Assembly (NCBI RefSeq): GCF_044457565.1
Contig: NZ_JBITGZ010000001.1
Coordinates: forward strand, 248,001 to 312,000
From: Kitasatospora sp044457565
Lineage (GTDB): Bacteria > Actinomycetota > Actinomycetes > Streptomycetales > Streptomycetaceae
Length of the DNA: 64,000 bases
Direction of reading: 5' to 3'
Each line of letters starts with the position of its first letter. Position 1 is the first letter of the stretch. Shown piece after piece: positions 49,762-58,263 of the stretch. The translations under genes were made by a program, and so were the position numbers. The notes under the pieces were generated by a model. The model worked only from the letters and a program-made list of their open reading frames with translations, searched no databases and was not told the DNA's origin.

Positions 49762-50130
49762 TCAACTGCCTCTCGATTTAGGGGCTTACGAACGAACGGC
49801 AACCTCGCCACTCGGTGTGCCGGCCACGGCGAGGATCGGACATCAGGGCAGTGCGCCGCGTCGGCGTTGTGACCACTGATACGCGCAGAGCAACTATCGA
49901 TCACCCACCCCCTCCGGCGGAATCGTCGTCACATCTCTTTTCAGTTACATGCTCAGGCCAAGTCATGACAATGCTCGCCAAATTCCGGCATATCGCGCGC
50001 GGAGCCTCTTCCTCCGGTTGCCGAATACCGAACAGGAAGCTCCGGAATTCGGCACCTTACGCGGCGTAACACTCAAAAGCTCTTCAATCGCGCGCCCAGC
50101 ATTCGGGAGTTCCGGTCGGGCGCACGGGAA
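49762..50130 (-). promoter_or_regulatory. Upstream region of cluster B with candidate promoter
   Basis: GTGATCGATAGT on the minus strand (49904-49893) has GATAGT as a -10 with TTCCGC 18 nt upstream (49922-49917). It matches motifs before clusters A and D. This would give a 5' UTR of about 125 nt. The remainder is comparatively AT-rich and holds no recognisable gene. Confidence 0.45.
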
Positions 50131-50156
50131 AGCGCGCCCCCGGTGGGGGGCGCGCT
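50131..50156 (-). terminator. Terminator of cluster C
   Basis: A perfect 11-bp stem AGCGCGCCCCC/GGGGGCGCGCT with a 4-nt loop, about 85 nt past the last gene of cluster C. Confidence 0.85.
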
Positions 50157-50162
50157 AATTGG

Positions 50163-50202
50163 TGCCCATGGTGCTATTGATTCTTCTGTTGCCTATGGTG
50201 CT
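50163..50202. repeat. AT-rich direct repeat in the cluster C 3' region
   Basis: TGCCCATGGTGCT (50163-50175) and TGCCTATGGTGCT (50190-50202) are 27 nt apart. In one plus-strand frame they encode the repeated hydrophobic block PMVLLILL/PMVLLLPV with rare TTA and CTA codons. Not a convincing gene. Confidence 0.4.
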
Positions 50203-50240
50203 GCTGTTACCAGTGGGATCAGAAGGTATTTCCGGTGAAT

Positions 50241-51329
50241 TCAGGAGGGCGCGGTGTGATCCCGCTCCGCCGCGAAGTGGCAGGCCGACTCGTGCTGGGC
50301 GAGCCCCTCCAGCCAGGACGGCGCGGCCAGCAGCGGCTCCTCGACGGCGCACCGCTCCTGCGCCTTCCAGCAGCGGGTACGGAACCGGCAGCCCGAGGGC
50401 GGGTTGGCCGGCGAGGGCACGTCACCGGTCAGCACGATCCGGTCCCGGACCTCCCGCGCGGTCGGGTCGGGCACCGGTACCGCGGAGAGCAGCGCCTGGG
50501 TGTACGGGTGCGTGGCGTGCTCGTAGATCTCCAGGTCACTGCCGATCTCGACCATCTTGCCGAGGTACATCACACCGACCCGGTCGGAGATGTGCCGGAC
50601 GATGGAGAGGTCGTGCGCGATGAACATGTAGGAGAGGTTGAAGTCGCTCTGGAGCTGCTCCAGCAGGTTGATCACCTGCGCCTGGACGGAGACGTCCAGC
50701 GCCGAGACGGGCTCGTCACAGATGATCACCTCCGGCTTGAGCGCCAGACCCCGGGCGATGCCGATGCGCTGACGCTGGCCGCCGGAGAACTGGTGCGGGT
50801 ACCGGTTGATGTACTCCGGGTTGAGGCCCACGACGTCCAGCAGGTCCTGGACGGCCTTGCGGCGGTCGCCCTTGGGGGCGACCTCGGGGTGGATCTCGTA
50901 CGGCTCACCGATGATGTCGCCGACCGTCATCCGCGGGTTCAGCGAGGTGTACGGGTCCTGGAACACCATCTGGATGTTCCGGCGCACCGCCTTCAGCGCC
51001 GCACCCGACAGCTTGGAGATCTCCTCCCCCTTGAACTTCACCGACCCGCCCGAGGCCGGCTCCAGGTTCATCAGCACCTTGGCGAGGGTCGACTTGCCAC
51101 AGCCGGACTCACCGACGATGCCGAGCGTCTCCCCCTGGCGCAGGTCGAAGCTGATCCCGTCGACCGCCTTGACCGCGCCGACCTGCTTCTTGAAGACGAT
51201 GCCCTTGGTGAGCGGGAAGTGCTTCACCAGCTCCCGCACCTCAAGGATCGGCTCGCCGGCCGCGACCGGCCTCGCGAACACGACGTCCTCCGGTACCGGC
51301 ACGTTCAGCGCGTGGGCCCCGCTAACCAT
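50241..51329 (-). CDS. Peptide ABC importer ATPase (OppF/DppF type), cluster C
   Basis: 362 residues. It has 20 extra N-terminal residues relative to B and D (MVSGAHALNVPVPEDVVFAR), then the same ATPase: GESGCGKST, FSGGQRQRIG, IICDEPVSALD and C-terminal GCRFRTRCWKAQERC. The start overlaps the OppD gene by 8 nt. The core DNA is nearly identical to the cluster B and D copies, whereas both ends diverge. Confidence 0.92.
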   Translation of the reverse strand: MVSGAHALNVPVPEDVVFARPVAAGEPILEVRELVKHFPLTKGIVFKKQVGAVKAVDGISFDLRQGETLGIVGESGCGKSTLAKVLMNLEPASGGSVKFKGEEISKLSGAALKAVRRNIQMVFQDPYTSLNPRMTVGDIIGEPYEIHPEVAPKGDRRKAVQDLLDVVGLNPEYINRYPHQFSGGQRQRIGIARGLALKPEVIICDEPVSALDVSVQAQVINLLEQLQSDFNLSYMFIAHDLSIVRHISDRVGVMYLGKMVEIGSDLEIYEHATHPYTQALLSAVPVPDPTAREVRDRIVLTGDVPSPANPPSGCRFRTRCWKAQERCAVEEPLLAAPSWLEGLAQHESACHFAAERDHTAPS

Positions 51330-52371
51330 GGAGGGTCTCCTTCCAGAAGAAGCAGGCGCTGCCCCGGCCGGGGATCTCGGTGCCGTCCTCCTCGGTGACC
51401 GGGAACAGCCCGGGCACCTCGGCACGACAGATGTCCTGCGCGCGCGGGCAGCGCGGGTTGAAGGCGCAGCCCGGCGGGATCCGCAGCAGGTTGGGCGGCA
51501 GCCCCTTGATCGCGTAGAGCTCCTGGCCCTTCTGGTCCAGCCGCGGGATGGAGTCCAGCAGGCCCCGGGTGTACGGGTGGGCGGGCCGGGCGTACAGCTC
51601 GTGCACGGGGGCCGTCTCGACGATCCGGCCGGCGTACATCACGGCGATCTTGTCCGCGACGTCGGCGACCACGCCGAGGTCGTGGGTGATCAGGATCAGG
51701 CCCATGTGGTACTCGGCCTGGAGCTCCGCGAGCAGGTCCATCACCTGGGCCTGGACGGTCACGTCCAGGGCGGTGGTGGGCTCGTCCGCGATGATCAGGT
51801 CGGGTTCGAGGGCCAGCGCCATCGCGATCATGATGCGCTGGCGCATACCGCCGGAGAACTGGTGCGGGTAGTCCCCCACCCGGTCCTTGGCGGCGGGGAT
51901 GCGCACCCGGTCCATCAGCTCGACGGACTTGGCCTGCGCCTCCTTGCGCGAAGTGCCGTGGTGGGCCCGGAACATCTCGCCGAGCTGGTAGCCCACGGTG
52001 AGCACCGGGTTGAGCGAGGAGAGCGCGTCCTGGAAGATCATCGCGATCTTCTGGCCACGGATCTGCCGGCGCTCCTCCTTGCCCATCGTCAGCATGTCCT
52101 GGCCCCGGAAGCGGATCTCGCCCTTGGGGATGCGGGCCGGCGGCATGTCCAGGATGCCCATGATCGCCTGCGCCGTGACCGACTTGCCGGAGCCCGACTC
52201 GCCGAGCACGGCGAGCGTCTCACCGGCACTGACGCTGTAGTTGACCCCGTTGACGGCCTTGGCCACCCCCTCCCTGGTCACGAACTCCACGTGCAGGTCC
52301 CGGACGTCGAGCAGCGGCCCCTGGAAGGGCGCCTCCCGGGCGGGCTTGCCGGTGTCGACAGCAGTACTCAC
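51322..52371 (-). CDS. Peptide ABC importer ATPase (OppD/DppD type), cluster C
   Basis: 349 residues. LGESGSGKSVTAQAIMGIL, FSGGMRQRIMIAMALALEPD, LIIADEPTTALD and C-terminal CAFNPRCPRAQDIC. It starts with GTG (STAVDTGKPA), without a strong ribosome site, 15 nt after the OppC stop, so re-initiation from OppC is likely. Confidence 0.92.
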   Translation of the reverse strand: MSTAVDTGKPAREAPFQGPLLDVRDLHVEFVTREGVAKAVNGVNYSVSAGETLAVLGESGSGKSVTAQAIMGILDMPPARIPKGEIRFRGQDMLTMGKEERRQIRGQKIAMIFQDALSSLNPVLTVGYQLGEMFRAHHGTSRKEAQAKSVELMDRVRIPAAKDRVGDYPHQFSGGMRQRIMIAMALALEPDLIIADEPTTALDVTVQAQVMDLLAELQAEYHMGLILITHDLGVVADVADKIAVMYAGRIVETAPVHELYARPAHPYTRGLLDSIPRLDQKGQELYAIKGLPPNLLRIPPGCAFNPRCPRAQDICRAEVPGLFPVTEEDGTEIPGRGSACFFWKETLHG

Positions 52372-52386
52372 GATGCGTCCCCTCGC

Positions 52387-53385
52387 TCAGCGCAGCTTCG
52401 GGTCGAGGGCGTCGCGCACCGCGTCGCCCAGCATGATGAAGGCCAGGACGGTGACCGACAGTGCGGCGGCCGGGAAGAACATCACGTACGGGGCCGTGCG
52501 GATCACCTTCTGGGCCGAGGAGATGTCGATGCCCCAGGAGATGGTGGGTGCCTGGAGGCCGATGCCGAGGAAGCTCAGCGTCGCCTCGGTGGCGATGTAC
52601 CCGCCGAGCGCGATCGTGGCGACCACGATCACCGGGGCGACGGCGTTCGGCAGGATGTGCCGCAGCATCAGCCGCCCGGTGCCCGCGCCGAGCGCCCGGC
52701 CTGCCACCACGAAGTCGGCCTGTTTGATCGTCAGGACGGAGCCGCGCATGACCCGGGCGATCTGGGTCCAGCCGAGCACCGCGAGGGCGACGACGACCGT
52801 CCAGACCGTGCGGATGGTGAACGCGTTCAGCAGCACCAGCGCGCCGAGCAGCAGCGGGATGCCGAAGAAGATGTCGATGATCCGGGAGAGCACCGCGTCC
52901 ACGGCGCCGCCGAAGTACCCGGCCACCATGCCGGTCAGCCCGCCGAGCAGGGTGACCGCGGCGGTGACGCAGATGCCCACCGTGACCGAGGCCCGGGCGC
53001 CGTACACCACCCGGGCGTAGATGCTCCGGCCCTGGCCGTCGTAGCCGAACCAGCCGGCCCCGAAGAAGTCGGTCCAGTCCGGGCGCTTCAGGTAGTCGTG
53101 GACCAGGTCGGCCTTGCGCGGATCGGCGTCGGTGAAGGCCCACGGGAAGATCGACACCACCACCAGCAGCACGATCAGCACCGCCGAGAGCAGGAAGATC
53201 GGCCGCCGTCGCAGATCCCGCCAGGCGTCGCCCCAGAGGCTGCGGGCCTCCTCCCGCTTGACCGGGTCCGCCTCGATCAGCGTCTCCTGCTCGACCGCCC
53301 TGCCCTGCTCGCCGGCGTAGTCCAGATGGTCGACGCCGGGCGTGGGGTGCGGTTCGAAGCCGCTCTCCTCATGCATGTCAGGCAT
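52387..53385 (-). CDS. Peptide ABC importer permease (OppC/DppC type), cluster C
   Basis: 332 residues with a 60-residue acidic N-terminus and six helices. WFGYDGQGRSIYARVVYGAR, the EAA loop FVVAGRALGAGTGRLMLRHILPN, LSFLGIGLQAPTISWGID and GDAVRDALDPKLR are all present. Much closer to the cluster D protein than to that of B. The ATG overlaps the OppB stop by 8 nt. Confidence 0.93.
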   Translation of the reverse strand: MPDMHEESGFEPHPTPGVDHLDYAGEQGRAVEQETLIEADPVKREEARSLWGDAWRDLRRRPIFLLSAVLIVLLVVVSIFPWAFTDADPRKADLVHDYLKRPDWTDFFGAGWFGYDGQGRSIYARVVYGARASVTVGICVTAAVTLLGGLTGMVAGYFGGAVDAVLSRIIDIFFGIPLLLGALVLLNAFTIRTVWTVVVALAVLGWTQIARVMRGSVLTIKQADFVVAGRALGAGTGRLMLRHILPNAVAPVIVVATIALGGYIATEATLSFLGIGLQAPTISWGIDISSAQKVIRTAPYVMFFPAAALSVTVLAFIMLGDAVRDALDPKLR

Positions 53386-54304
53386 AGCGGATCCTCGGGT
53401 CCAGGACCGCGTAGAGCAGGTCGACGATCAGGCTGGCGACCAGGTAGACGATCACCAGGACGGTCACGATGCCGACCACGGTCGGCCCCTCCTTCTGGTT
53501 GATCGCCCGGTACAGGACGTTGCCGATGCCCTGGACGTTGAAGATGCCCTCGGTGACGATCGCACCGCCCATCAGGGCGCCGAGGTCGGTGCCGAGGAAG
53601 GTGACGACCGGGATCAGCGAGTTGCGCAGCAGGTGGCGGGTGATGATGGTCCGCCGGCGCAGGCCCTTGGCCACGGCCGTGCGCATGTAGTCGGCCCGCA
53701 GGTTCTCGCCGATCGAGGTCCGGGTGAGCCGGGCGACGAACGCCAGTGAGAGCGAGCCGAGCACGATGGCGGGCAGGATCAGCTGGGAGAGGTCCGTGGA
53801 GTCCTGGACGGTCGGGGTGACCCAGCCCAGGTCGGTCGCGAAGATGGTCTGCGCGACGTACGCCAGGACGAAGACCGGGATGGAGATCACCACCAGGGTC
53901 AGCACCAGCACCAGGCTGTCCTGGAGACTGCCCCGCTTGAGGCCCGAGACCAGGCCCAGCGCCAGGCCGACGACCAGCTCGAAGGCGAAGGCCATCAGGG
54001 CCAGCCGGATGGTCACCGGGAACGCGTCCGCCATGATCTCGGAGACCGGGCGGCCGGTGAAGCTCGTCCCGAAGTCACCCTGGAAGAGGTTGCCCATGTA
54101 GTGCAGGTACTGCTTCCAGAGCGGCTGGTCCAGGTAGTACTTGTGCTTGATGTTGGCCACCACCGCGGGGTCCGCGGCCTTCTCCCCGAACAGCGCCGTG
54201 ACCGGGTCGCCCGGCAGGCTGTAGACCATGATGAAGATCAGGAATGTGGTGCCGAAGAACACCGGGATCATCTGCAGCACCCGCCGCAGTACGTAGCTGC
54301 CCAT
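53378..54304 (-). CDS. Peptide ABC importer permease (OppB/DppB type), cluster C
   Basis: 308 residues starting MGSYVLRRVLQMIPVFFGTT. SLPGDPVTALFGEKAADP, the EAA loop YMRTAVAKGLRRRTIITRHLLRN, and GTDLGALMGGAIVTEGIFNV are OppB signatures; six helices. The ribosome site GGAAGGAGG is excellent. Close paralogue of the cluster D permease. Confidence 0.93.
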   Translation of the reverse strand: MGSYVLRRVLQMIPVFFGTTFLIFIMVYSLPGDPVTALFGEKAADPAVVANIKHKYYLDQPLWKQYLHYMGNLFQGDFGTSFTGRPVSEIMADAFPVTIRLALMAFAFELVVGLALGLVSGLKRGSLQDSLVLVLTLVVISIPVFVLAYVAQTIFATDLGWVTPTVQDSTDLSQLILPAIVLGSLSLAFVARLTRTSIGENLRADYMRTAVAKGLRRRTIITRHLLRNSLIPVVTFLGTDLGALMGGAIVTEGIFNVQGIGNVLYRAINQKEGPTVVGIVTVLVIVYLVASLIVDLLYAVLDPRIRYA

Positions 54305-54335
54305 CGCGCCTCCTTCCGCTGTGCCTGAGTGCCTG

Positions 54336-54367
54336 GGCCCCACCCTCCGTGCGGGGAGGGCGGGGCC
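54336..54367 (-). other. Intercistronic stem-loop in cluster C
   Basis: A 13-bp stem with one mismatch (54336-54348 with 54355-54367) and a small loop, between the binding-protein stop and the first permease start. Equivalent in position to the hairpins in clusters B and D. Confidence 0.6.
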
Positions 54368-54382
54368 GGCGAGGGGTCGGAA

Positions 54383-56002
54383 TCAGCCCTTGACCTCGAC
54401 CTGGGTCCAGGCCGGGTTGCCGAAGGAGTCGAAGGTCACGTTCTGGACGTTCGTGGAGTAGCCGGAGTTGGTGCGGTAGTACCAGAGCGGGATGGCCGGC
54501 ATGTCCTGCGCCAGCACCGCCTCCGCCTTCTGGTAGCCGGTCGCCGAGTCCTGGATGGTGGCGGCCTGGTCGGCCTGGTTGGCCAACTGGTCGAACTCCG
54601 GGCTGCTGTAACCGAAGTCGTTGCTGGCGGCGCCGGTGCGGTACACGTCGGCGAGGAAGTTGGCGTTCAGCGGGTAGTCCTGCACCCAGCCGGTACGGAA
54701 CGCGCCGTTGATCTGGTGCCCGGTGATCGCGGCCCGCGCGGTCTTGAAGTCCGTCTTCGGGTCGCCGAGACAGTCGACGCCGGTGGACTGGCGGATCGAG
54801 TTGCAGACGGCGTCGACCCACTCCTTGTGGCCACCGTCCGCGTTGTAGGTGATCGTGAGCTTGTTGCCGGGCACACCGCCGCCCTCGGCGATCAGCTGCT
54901 TGGCCTGGTCCACGTTGAAGTTGCAGAAGTCGCCGCAGGTCCCGGCCTTGTAGCCCTCGACGCCCTCGGCGGTCCAGGCGCTCGCGGGCGAACGGGAGCC
55001 CTGCAGCACGGTCTTGGTGATGGTCGCCCGGTCGATCGCCATCGACAGCCCCTGGCGGACCTTGGCCGTGTTCGGGCTCGACCACTCGGGCTGGTAGAGC
55101 GTGAAGCCGATGTTCTGGATCGCGCCCTGCGGGGAGTCGATGGCCCGGTCCCCGAGGTCGGTCTTGTACGTCGCCAGCGCGGACGGCGGCACCTGGTCCA
55201 TCACGTCCAGGTTGTTGGACTGGAGGTCCGCGTACGCCGCCTCGGCGCTGTTGTACATCTTGAAGACGACGCCGCCGTTCTTCGGCTTGTCCACTCCCAT
55301 GTAGTTCGGGAAGGTCTTGGTCACCACCTGCGAGTTGTGCTCCCAGCTGACGAACTGGTACGGGCCGTTGCCGATCGGCTTCTCGCCGGCCGCGGCCGGG
55401 TCGCTGAAGAAGCTGGTGGGCAACGGCGAGAAGGCGATGTAGCCGAGCTTGTACTCGAAGTACGAGACCTTGGTGCTGAGCTTGATGGTGAAGTGGGTGT
55501 CGTCGGTGACGGTCAGACCGGACATCTTGGTCGCGGTCGGGGCTCCGCTCTCCGGGTGGACGTCCTTGTAGCCCGCGATGTCGCCGAACCAGGAGCTGTT
55601 GATCTGGTTGTTCGAGGTGTTCGCCGCCCAGTTCCAGGCGTCCACGAAGCTGTTGGCGGTGACGGGGCTCCCGTCGTGGAAGGTCCAGCCGCTCTTCAGC
55701 GTCACGTTGAAGGTCTGCGCGTCCGAGGTGTCGATCGACTGCGCGACCTGCATCCGCAGCTGGGCGTTGCTGGGGTCGTAGTCCACCAGGCCCTTGAACA
55801 GGTTCTGGATGATGCGACCGCCGCCGCTCTCGTTCGCGTTCGCGGGCTGGAGCGGGTTCTGCGGCTCACTGCTCTGGTAGCTGAAGGACTTTCCGGAGTC
55901 GGACGATCCACCGCCGCCTCCGCTGCTGCTGCACCCGCTGGCCACCAGGGCCACGGATGTCGCGCCGGCCAGGGCCCATCGAACGCGGGTGGCTGCGGGC
56001 AT
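54383..56002 (-). CDS. Family 5 peptide-binding lipoprotein, cluster C (BldKB-like)
   Basis: 539 residues. Lipobox ASGC followed by a Ser/Gly-rich tether. It then has FSYQSSEPQNPLQPANANES, WTFHDGSPVTANSFVDAWNW, VRQGLSMAIDRATITKTVLQ, NADGGHKEWVDAVCNSIRQS and RTGWVQDYPLNANFL. This pattern is that of the BldKB-type binding proteins of streptomycetes as I recall them, which take up the extracellular peptide needed for aerial growth. Very similar to the cluster D protein. The ribosome site is GAGGAGG. Confidence 0.93.
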   Translation of the reverse strand: MPAATRVRWALAGATSVALVASGCSSSGGGGGSSDSGKSFSYQSSEPQNPLQPANANESGGGRIIQNLFKGLVDYDPSNAQLRMQVAQSIDTSDAQTFNVTLKSGWTFHDGSPVTANSFVDAWNWAANTSNNQINSSWFGDIAGYKDVHPESGAPTATKMSGLTVTDDTHFTIKLSTKVSYFEYKLGYIAFSPLPTSFFSDPAAAGEKPIGNGPYQFVSWEHNSQVVTKTFPNYMGVDKPKNGGVVFKMYNSAEAAYADLQSNNLDVMDQVPPSALATYKTDLGDRAIDSPQGAIQNIGFTLYQPEWSSPNTAKVRQGLSMAIDRATITKTVLQGSRSPASAWTAEGVEGYKAGTCGDFCNFNVDQAKQLIAEGGGVPGNKLTITYNADGGHKEWVDAVCNSIRQSTGVDCLGDPKTDFKTARAAITGHQINGAFRTGWVQDYPLNANFLADVYRTGAASNDFGYSSPEFDQLANQADQAATIQDSATGYQKAEAVLAQDMPAIPLWYYRTNSGYSTNVQNVTFDSFGNPAWTQVEVKG

Positions 56003-56017
56003 GGACGTCCCTCCTCA

Positions 56018-56068
56018 GGGGTGTGTGTCGCATCACACCCCATGAGAAGGGCGCCGCCTCGGCGGCGC
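56018..56068 (-). promoter_or_regulatory. Two tandem hairpins in the cluster C leader
   Basis: GGGGTGTG/CACACCCC (56018-56025 with 56034-56041) and GCGCCGCC/GGCGGCGC (56051-56058 with 56061-56068). The first lies directly before the ribosome site of the binding-protein gene. Both could form in the same transcript. Confidence 0.5.
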
Positions 56069-56131
56069 GACCTGGGTACGGCCGGATGGGTGCGGCCCAA
56101 GCCCCCGTCAGGTGGCGGCGCCGGAAGAGCC

Positions 56132-56168
56132 CGAGGGCCCCGCAGCACTGTGGACTGCGGGGCCCTCG
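56132..56168 (-). terminator. Terminator of cluster D
   Basis: A perfect 14-bp stem (56132-56145 with 56155-56168) and a 9-nt loop, 18 nt past the last cluster D gene. Confidence 0.9.
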
Positions 56169-56185
56169 TTCTCGCTCTGCCCGGA

Positions 56186-57202
56186 TCACACCGCGGCGGG
56201 CGTCCTGACCTCGGCGAAGTGGCAGGCGGACTCGTGCGCCGCCGGGCCCTCCAGCACCTTCGGCACCGCGAGCAGCGGCACCTCGGTCGCGCAGCGGTCC
56301 TCGGCCTTCCAGCAGCGGGTGCGGAAGCGGCAGCCCGAGGGCGGGTTGGCCGGCGAGGGGATGTCCCCGGTGAGGATGATCCGGTCGCGGTTGGCACGCG
56401 CCGTCGGGTCCGGCACCGGCACGGCGGAGAGCAGTGCCTGGGTGTACGGGTGCGTGGCGTTGTCGTAGATCTGCTCGTCGGTGCCGATCTCGACCATCTT
56501 GCCGAGGTACATCACACCGACGCGGTCGGAGATGTGCCGGACGATGGAGAGGTCGTGCGCGATGAACATGTAGGAGAGGTTGAAGTCGCTCTGGAGCTGC
56601 TCCAGCAGGTTGATCACCTGCGCCTGGACGGAGACGTCCAGCGCCGAGACGGGCTCGTCACAGATGATCACCTCCGGCTTGAGCGCCAGACCCCGGGCGA
56701 TGCCGATGCGCTGACGCTGGCCGCCGGAGAACTGGTGCGGGTACCGGTTGATGTACTCCGGGTTGAGGCCCACGACGTCCAGCAGGTCCTGGACGGCCTT
56801 GCGGCGGTCGCCCTTGGGGGCGACCTCGGGGTGGATCTCGTACGGCTCACCGATGATGTCGCCGACCGTCATCCGCGGGTTCAGCGAGGTGTACGGGTCC
56901 TGGAACACCATCTGGATGTTCCGGCGCACCGCCTTGAGGGCGGCGCCGGAGAGCTTGGAGATGTCCTCGCCCTTGAACAACACCTGGCCGGAGGTGGCCC
57001 GCTCCAGGTTCATCAGCACCTTGGCGAGGGTCGACTTACCACAGCCGGACTCACCGACGATGCCGAGCGTCTCGCCCTTGTGCAGGTCGAAGCTGATGCC
57101 GTCGACCGCCTTGACCGCGCCGACCTGCTTCTTGAAGAGGATGCCCTGGGTCAGCGGGTAGTGCTTGACCAGGTCCTTGACCTCCAGGATGGGCTCAGCC
57201 AT
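56186..57202 (-). CDS. Peptide ABC importer ATPase (OppF/DppF type), cluster D
   Basis: 338 residues, start MAEPILEVKDLVKHYPLTQG as in cluster B. GESGCGKST, FSGGQRQRIG, IICDEPVSALD, then GCRFRTRCWKAEDRC and a short tail ending RTPAAV. In the central ATPase region only a handful of residues distinguish it from the C copy. Eight-nt overlap with the OppD gene. Last gene of the operon. Confidence 0.93.
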   Translation of the reverse strand: MAEPILEVKDLVKHYPLTQGILFKKQVGAVKAVDGISFDLHKGETLGIVGESGCGKSTLAKVLMNLERATSGQVLFKGEDISKLSGAALKAVRRNIQMVFQDPYTSLNPRMTVGDIIGEPYEIHPEVAPKGDRRKAVQDLLDVVGLNPEYINRYPHQFSGGQRQRIGIARGLALKPEVIICDEPVSALDVSVQAQVINLLEQLQSDFNLSYMFIAHDLSIVRHISDRVGVMYLGKMVEIGTDEQIYDNATHPYTQALLSAVPVPDPTARANRDRIILTGDIPSPANPPSGCRFRTRCWKAEDRCATEVPLLAVPKVLEGPAAHESACHFAEVRTPAAV

Positions 57203-58247
57203 GGAGGGTCTCCTTCCAGAGGTGGCATGCGCTCTGGCGGCCCGCCAGCTCGTTGCCGTCCTTGTCGGTCACCTGGTGCAGCGCGGGGATGTCCGTGCGG
57301 CACAGGTCGGTGGCGACGTCACAACGGGGGTTGAACGCGCAGCCGGCCGGGACCTTGAGCAGGTTCGGGGGCAGGCCCTTGATCGCGTACAGGTCCTGGC
57401 CCTTCTGGTCCAGGCGCGGGATCGACCGGAGCAGGCCCTTGGTGTACGGGTGCGCCGGGTTGCCGTACAGCTCGTGCACCGGCGCCGTCTCGACGATCCG
57501 GCCGGCGTACATCACGGCGATCTTGTCCGCGACGTCGGCGACCACGCCGAGGTCGTGGGTGATCAGGATCAGGCCCATGTGGTACTCGGCCTGGAGCTCC
57601 GCGAGCAGGTCCATCACCTGGGCCTGGACGGTGACGTCCAGGGCGGTGGTGGGCTCGTCCGCGATGATCAGGTCGGGCTCCATGGAGAGCGCCATCGCGA
57701 TCATGATGCGCTGGCGCATACCGCCGGAGAACTGGTGCGGGTAGTCGCCGACGCGCTGGGCGGCGGCGGGGATGCGCACCCGGTCCATCAGCTCGATGGC
57801 CTTGGCCTTGGCCTCCTTCTTGGAGAGGCCCTTGTGCACCCGGAACATCTCGCCGAGCTGGTAGCCCACGCTCATCACGGGGTTGAGCGAGGAGAGCGCG
57901 TCCTGGAAGATCATCGCGATCTTCTGGCCGCGGATCTGCCGGCGCTCCTCCTTGGTCATCTTGAGCATGTCCTGACCGCGGTACAGGATCTCGCCCGAGG
58001 TGACCCGGCCGGGCGGCATGTCCAGGATGCCCATGATGGTCTGCGCCGTGACGGACTTGCCGGAGCCGGACTCGCCGAGCACGGCGAGGGTCTCGCCCGC
58101 GGCGACGGAGTAGTTGACACCGTTGACGGCCTTGGCGATGCCGTCCCGGGTCACGAACTCCACATGCAGGTCGCGGACCTCCAGGAGCGGGGTGCCCGGG
58201 GTGAGGCGCCCGTCCTTGGCGGTGGTGGTCTTGGTGACGGTGGTCAT
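57195..58247 (-). CDS. Peptide ABC importer ATPase (OppD/DppD type), cluster D
   Basis: 350 residues from ATG 58247 (MTTVTKTTTAKDGRL). LGESGSGKSVTAQTIMGIL, FSGGMRQRIMIAMALSMEPD, LIIADEPTTALD and C-terminal CAFNPRCDVATDLC. The ribosome site GAGAGGCGG lies upstream, 16 nt past the OppC stop. A longer frame to 58304 would run into the permease gene and is rejected. Confidence 0.93.
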   Translation of the reverse strand: MTTVTKTTTAKDGRLTPGTPLLEVRDLHVEFVTRDGIAKAVNGVNYSVAAGETLAVLGESGSGKSVTAQTIMGILDMPPGRVTSGEILYRGQDMLKMTKEERRQIRGQKIAMIFQDALSSLNPVMSVGYQLGEMFRVHKGLSKKEAKAKAIELMDRVRIPAAAQRVGDYPHQFSGGMRQRIMIAMALSMEPDLIIADEPTTALDVTVQAQVMDLLAELQAEYHMGLILITHDLGVVADVADKIAVMYAGRIVETAPVHELYGNPAHPYTKGLLRSIPRLDQKGQDLYAIKGLPPNLLKVPAGCAFNPRCDVATDLCRTDIPALHQVTDKDGNELAGRQSACHLWKETLHG

Positions 58248-58263
58248 TTCGCGTCCGCCTCTC

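Noticed and set aside
46837..49872. Very long plus-strand open frame (about 1000 codons) across cluster B
   Set aside because: It is antisense to well-recognised transporter genes; long antisense frames are routine in DNA of this GC content, and the translation is low-complexity (His/Val/Gln/Arg-rich) with no domain.
50159..50623. Plus-strand hydrophobic micro-protein or 154-codon gene
   Set aside because: Runs antisense into the cluster C OppF gene; only the first 25 codons are unusual and there is no ribosome site.
54329..57334. Plus-strand open frame of about 1000 codons across clusters C and D
   Set aside because: Antisense shadow of the binding-protein and OppF genes; repeats the pattern seen over every paralogous copy.
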